NCBI GenBank assembly: GCA_905178155.1
Contig: CAJINV010000013.1
Span: forward strand, 1,802,281 to 1,866,280
Source: Amoebophrya sp. A120
Taxonomy: Eukaryota > Sar > Dinophyceae > Syndiniales > Amoebophryaceae
Reading direction: 5' to 3'
Length of the DNA stretch: 64,000 nt
Shown: piece after piece, positions 63,001-64,000 of the stretch
Position numbering within the stretch: position 1 is the stretch's first letter
Layout of the letters: every line of letters starts with the position of its first letter
Translations under genes and position numbers: made by a program
Notes under the pieces: generated by a model
Databases searched by the model: none
Seen by the model: only the letters and a program-made list of their open reading frames with translations
What the model was told of the DNA's origin: nothing

Positions 63001-64000
63001 GCGCGTACGGGAAGGTCGGTTCGCGCATGTCGGTCCTCGACATGCTGGCGCTCGGCAGCTCGGTCTCGATCCGGCACTTCGCCAGAGTCGGCAGCAGCTG
63101 CAGCGTCAAAGGCTTGACCGCAGTTGGCTCTTGCCTGAAACTGTCCACCATCGGCTTCCTCAGTGCGGGCTCCAGCTTGTCCGTCCGCTCGGCTACCAAA
63201 TTCGGCTCGCGCGCGTCCGTCTTGAACTTCCTGCAGCTCGGCTCCAGCATGTCCGTCCGGGGCATGCTCCGACTTGGCAGCGGCATGTCCGTCAAGGGCC
63301 TAAGCAACCTCGGCGGCGCGTTGTCCATCATCGAGCAGGCCACTATGGGTAGTTCCGTGTCGCTCCGCAACATGGCCAGACTCGCGGGCTCCGCCTCGAT
63401 CATTGAATTCGCCGTCTGCGGCTCCGCGCTGTCCATGCGTGCGCTCTGCAGGATCGGCAGCAGCATGAGCGTGACGGGGGTGTCCAGCTTGGGGAACAGA
63501 CTCTCCGTCCTCAAGTTCGCGACCTTGGGCTCCGCATTGTCCGTCCGCAGCATTGTCAGGTTCGGATCGAAGATGTCCACGCTGGACATGTTCCACCTCG
63601 GCTCCAGCATGTCCGTCCGGTCGTTCGTCCGGCTGGGCTCCGCGTACAGCATTTCCGGCAACCTGCGATTCGGATCCATGCACACCGTGTCCGTCGTGCA
63701 CCACACGAGCCTCGGATCCACGCTGTCCGTCCGCGGCTTCGCGAAGGCGGGCAGCAGACTGAGCGTCCTCGACTTCCTGAACCTCGGCAGCAGCGTCTCG
63801 CTGCGCGCCATCACCAGAATGGGCTCTTCCTGCAGCGTGACCGGATCAGCGAACGTGATGAGCCAGATGAGCGTGCTGTCGCACGTCCACCTCGGCAGCA
63901 CCCTGTCCTTCCGCGGCTTCGCGAAACTGTCCGGCGGCGCCTCCGTGTTGCAATTCACGGCGCTCGGCAGCGCGCTTTCCGTCAGAACGCACACCCGGTG
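1..64000 (+). CDS. Interior of a giant 12-residue-repeat protein, partial at both ends
   Basis: One reading frame (codons starting at positions 3, 6, 9 ...) is open across the entire window. The first complete codon is 3-5, the last is 63996-63998, giving 21,332 sense codons and no stop. No start codon can be assigned: the ATG at 3-5 falls in the tail of an ordinary C coil, so it is internal. The protein is a continuous series of 12-residue units with hydrophobic residues at positions 1, 5 and 7, Gly at 2, and Ser/Thr/Ala at 3, 4 and 6. Three unit types differ after position 7: A has L-D, B has R-S/A/N-F/Y-x-R, and C has F/Y/H/A-G or F-S. Ser, Leu, Gly, Val and Arg dominate. Pro and Trp are nearly absent. 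Two Arg per B coil against one Asp per A coil make it basic. I see no signal peptide, membrane helix, catalytic motif or non-repeat domain; such parts may lie outside the window. Family and function are not recognised. A beta-solenoid structural protein is my inference. Confidence 0.95.
12..8327 (+). repeat. Segment 1: perfectly phased ABC array, 108 bp period
   Basis: This segment holds 231 consecutive 12-residue coils (77 ABC triplets) with no insertion or deletion: coil k starts at 12+36k throughout. For example, coil 200 starts at 7212 and is a C coil, and coil 228 starts at 8220 and is an A coil, as the count predicts. The A type is LGSSLSVLDxxx, the B type LGSSLSVRSFAR, and the C type LGSSLSV(F/Y)GxxR. 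Position 1 is L, F, M, I or V; position 5 is L, M, F, I, C, V or A; position 7 is V, L or I. Codons vary freely between copies, with Ser from both codon families and Leu including TTA. Register and consensus are tighter than in any later segment. The Phe/Tyr-Gly signature of C is near-universal here and gives way to Phe-Ser at the downstream edge. Confidence 0.95.
8865..8933 (+). other. Degenerate A coil followed by an 11-residue B coil
   Basis: The A coil here reads FGSTVSSQEQTN. The usual V-L-D is replaced by polar S-Q-E, and the next B coil begins LTLLSVRSW, lacking the glycine and one residue. It is one of the few places where the hydrophobic position 7 and the conserved Gly are both lost. 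A rare tryptophan lies in the B coil. Frame is kept and the following coils are normal. Confidence 0.7.
14430..14468 (+). other. C coil with a 4-residue acidic insertion
   Basis: Between two S-V/I cores the linker reads FVTETSDSLNLGK, 13 residues where 9 is normal. It carries Glu and Asp, which are rare outside the L-D of A coils. It sits at a C coil, the position that tolerates length changes elsewhere. It is probably a surface loop on the repeat scaffold (inference). Confidence 0.65.
16140..22448 (+). repeat. Segment 3: mixed 3-, 5- and 7-coil units
   Basis: ABABC units become regular. One near 16,141-16,260 runs B-A-B-C and ends in the C coil SLYGGHVR, which carries one extra residue. ABC units persist between them. 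C coils are mostly VFS, VFSK, VLE or VMS types. Between 21,480 and 22,448 the spacing of C coils reads 7, 5, 5, 5, 5 coils, approaching the pattern of the super-repeat that begins at 22,449. A coils that follow a C coil increasingly carry D, K, Q, E or R in place of the first Ser pair (G-D, G-K, G-Q types). No length change other than single residues was seen. Confidence 0.8.
22449..23861 (+). repeat. 39-coil super-repeat, copy 1
   Basis: From the C-coil glycine at 22,449 to the equivalent residue at 23,862 there are 39 coils. C coils fall at coil 7, 12, 17, 24, 29, 34 and 39, so the units are 7, 5, 5, 7, 5, 5, 5. The copy opens with the first 2-residue-insert coil of the window (GSCYGLSV). 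One extra residue sits in the C coil near 22,705 (SITGQTARLSGA), making it 1,413 rather than 1,410 bp. Confidence 0.85.
23862..25271 (+). repeat. 39-coil super-repeat, copy 2
   Basis: This 1,410 bp copy (470 residues) also opens with an insert coil (GSLYQLSV) and has C coils at the same seven positions as copy 1. Homologous coils share unusual residues, such as VSILEQxT immediately after the fourth C coil in both copies. Overall identity is modest because most columns are conserved in every coil of the array anyway, so the matching unit order is the stronger evidence of common origin. Confidence 0.85.
25272..26159 (+). repeat. 39-coil super-repeat, partial third copy
   Basis: After the insert coil GSLQALSV, C coils again fall at coil 7, 12, 17 and 24. 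The order then departs: the next gap is 11 coils. A second insert coil (GSCKRLSV) starts at the 12th coil, with its C-coil glycine at 25,710, where the first two copies have none. This is best read as a degenerate third copy, or the edge of the duplicated tract. Confidence 0.65.
26160..34556 (+). repeat. Segment 5: long tract without 2-residue insert coils
   Basis: Units are mainly ABABC. From the glycine at 25,710 to the insert coil at 34,557 there are 245 coils plus seven single-residue insertions, all in C coils (near 27,505, 27,775, 28,720, 29,540, 32,525, 33,250 and 33,790). No further 2-residue insert coil occurs between them. Tandem B coils (ABBC) are seen at 28,074-28,145, 28,761-28,832 and 29,445-29,516. 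A coils following C often read LGKTLSVLD, LGDxLSVLD or LGENLSVLD, so charged residues take over positions 3-4 of that coil. Confidence 0.8.
36717..36752 (+). other. A coil with polar core and unusual codons
   Basis: The coil reads FGAQQSLCDAIT, with Gln at the normally hydrophobic position 5. The surrounding 60 or so bases are pyrimidine-rich and use codons seldom seen elsewhere in the array (CAA CAA, CTT, CTA, repeated ACC). Length and frame are normal. I cannot tell whether this is a mutated coil, a local conversion or a sequencing error. Confidence 0.5.
37524..37571 (+). other. Longest in-frame insertion in the array (7 residues)
   Basis: In a C coil the linker between the two S-V cores is 16 residues instead of 9, and includes the stretch HDGTHMATTGT, rich in His and Thr unlike the rest of the protein. 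Regular coils resume at once with FSVGNISN and then GGSASVYLFAN. It is the largest deviation from the 12-residue rule that I found. A surface loop is likely; metal binding by the two His and two Asp is possible but speculative. Confidence 0.65.
49881..53930 (+). repeat. 111-coil super-repeat, copy 1 (4,050 bp, 1,350 residues)
   Basis: Measured from C-coil glycine to glycine, the insert coils divide this block into 19, 9, 9, 17, 19, 9 and 29 coils. Where I resolved the sub-units, the 9-coil parts are ABABABABC, the 17 is 5+5+7, and the 29 is 5+5+5+5+9. Extra residues occur in the C coil at 50,240-50,280 (3 residues) and near 51,610 (1 residue). In this block every insert coil directly follows a long unit (7 or 9 coils), never a 5-coil unit. 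Confidence 0.88.
53931..57980 (+). repeat. 111-coil super-repeat, copy 2 (4,050 bp, 1,350 residues)
   Basis: This block is directly adjacent to copy 1 and exactly the same length. Its insert coils again lie 19, 9, 9, 17, 19, 9 and 29 coils apart. Homologous columns share uncommon residues: GSRAS in the seventh coil of the second part, a rare LSTL core at the same coil, AKxGxxMSVLGF in both copies, and DMLALGSS followed by SIRA and then RLS in the 17-coil part. These matches place the copies in register and support a segmental duplication followed by long divergence. Extra residues are at 56,265-56,305 (3) and near 57,115 (1). Confidence 0.88.
57981..58670 (+). repeat. Start of a third 4,050 bp block, then departure
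   Basis: After the insert coil GSVYRLSV the units are 5, 5 and 9 coils, matching the opening of the two preceding blocks (the second also opens with a GSVYR core). The next units no longer match, so only this 19-coil opening can be assigned to a third copy. Confidence 0.7.
58671..59579 (+). repeat. 25-coil super-repeat, copy 1
   Basis: The block contains five successive ABABC units (5, 5, 5, 5, 5) between insert coils GSVQNLSV and GSISSLSV. It is 909 bp because of one extra residue in the C coil near 59,211 (VAGDRAVLQTK). The third coil of several units carries the GSRxS core. Confidence 0.8.
59580..60485 (+). repeat. 25-coil super-repeat, copy 2
   Basis: The block again has five ABABC units between insert coils GSISSLSV and GSCLQLSV, 906 bp. 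The third coil of most units carries Arg in the core: GSRAS in two, GSRMS and GSRLS in two others. The second C coil contains a rare proline (SVSAGKAFAPK). Confidence 0.8.
60486..64000 (+). repeat. Segment 9: 5- and 7-coil units to the window edge
   Basis: Insert coils at 60,486, 60,780, 61,830, 62,559, 63,111 and 63,657 are separated by 8, 29, 20, 15 and 15 coils. The 29 resolves as 5, 5, 7, 7, 5, the 20 as four 5-coil units, and each 15 as three. The 8-coil gap is the only one in this tract that does not divide into standard units; two A coils adjoin there, so a B coil was probably lost. Cores with Arg or Lys (GSRAS, GSRMS, GSKAS) mark the third coil of most 5-coil units. The array is still regular in the last codons (LGSALSVRTHTR), so the gene continues beyond the window. 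Confidence 0.82.

Larger units (their letters stand above)
22449..63698 (+). repeat. Set of about 53 insert coils (2 extra residues) marking higher-order repeats
   Basis: In these coils the usual GSSLSV core becomes an 8-residue form such as GSCLKLSV, immediately after a C coil; GLTAVGSCLKLSVI is typical. The C-coil Gly (or its substitute) lies at 22449, 23862, 25272, 25710, 34557, 35610, 36192, 38598, 39360, 40158, 40596, 40782, 41184, 41694, 42060, 42792, 43158, 44826, 45084, 45270, 45708, 45894, 46407, 46920, 47286, 47724, 48090, 48567, 49077, 49407, 49881, 50580, 50910, 51240, 51861, 52551, 52881, 53931, 54621, 54951, 55281, 55899, 56598, 56928, 57981, 58671, 59580, 60486, 60780, 61830, 62559, 63111 and 63657. 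Gaps are whole numbers of coils plus 2 residues, with a few extra single-residue insertions. None was found before 22.4 kb. Confidence 0.85.

Noticed and set aside
1-64000. CRISPR array or non-coding satellite DNA.
   Set aside because: There are no constant repeats with unique spacers. DNA copies differ heavily at silent positions while the protein columns are constant, which non-coding satellite would not show.
1-64000. Pseudogene or repeat decay.
   Set aside because: No stop or frameshift in over 21,000 codons, and every indel is a multiple of three.
1-64000. Insertion sequences, tRNA or rRNA genes, promoters or terminators inside the window.
   Set aside because: The 36 bp coding period runs from edge to edge with no gap large enough for any such element; the largest interruption is 21 bases.
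1-64000. Assignment to a named family such as ice-binding protein, adhesin or a hexapeptide acyltransferase.
   Set aside because: The repeat resembles solenoids only in general pattern. There are no T-x-T ice-binding faces, no calcium-binding repeats and no catalytic residues, so a specific function would be invented.

Overview
The whole 64 kb window is the interior of one gigantic protein-coding gene on the + strand. Reading codons that begin at positions 3, 6, 9 ... I translated the window from end to end and met no stop codon, no frameshift and no intron-like interruption: 21,332 complete sense codons, open at both ends (roughly 2.2 MDa of protein, and still only a fragment). No other gene, RNA gene, mobile element, promoter or terminator could be supported. 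The DNA is G+C-rich (about 62-70% in the lines I counted).

The protein is built almost entirely from a 12-residue (36 bp) unit, about 1,775 copies. There are three kinds of unit ('coils'): A, typified by LGSSLSVLDFVH; B, typified by LGSSLSVRSFAR; and C, typified by LGSSLSVYGxxR early in the window and by xGSGLSVHGLTA late in it. They follow a simple grammar, (A-B)n-C. In the first 8.3 kb n is always 1 (ABC, 108 bp) and 231 consecutive coils keep perfect 36 bp register. From about 10 kb n=2 units (ABABC, 180 bp) appear. Between 22 and 26 kb, n=2 and n=3 units form a 39-coil (1,410 bp) super-repeat. Between 49,881 and 57,980 two tandem 4,050 bp (1,350-residue) blocks share an identical order of 5-, 7- and 9-coil units. 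The last 6 kb consists mostly of 5-coil units, including two tandem 25-coil blocks. From 22.4 kb onward about 53 C coils are followed by a 2-residue insertion (type GLTAVGSCLKLSV), acting as punctuation of the higher-order repeat.

The columns are conserved as protein, not as DNA: Ser columns mix TCN and AGY codons and Leu columns mix CTN and TTR codons, so the array is old and selected for its protein sequence. The strict hydrophobic/Gly/Ser periodicity, near absence of Pro and Trp, and tolerance of small insertions only at one coil position suggest a very long beta-solenoid rod. That is inference, and no function can be assigned.

Organism: nothing in the window identifies it. A G+C-rich protist of the dinoflagellate/haptophyte kind is my leaning. 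I have an unverified memory of GSSLSVRSFAR-like repeats in predicted dinoflagellate proteins. A giant bacterial surface-protein gene is the main alternative.
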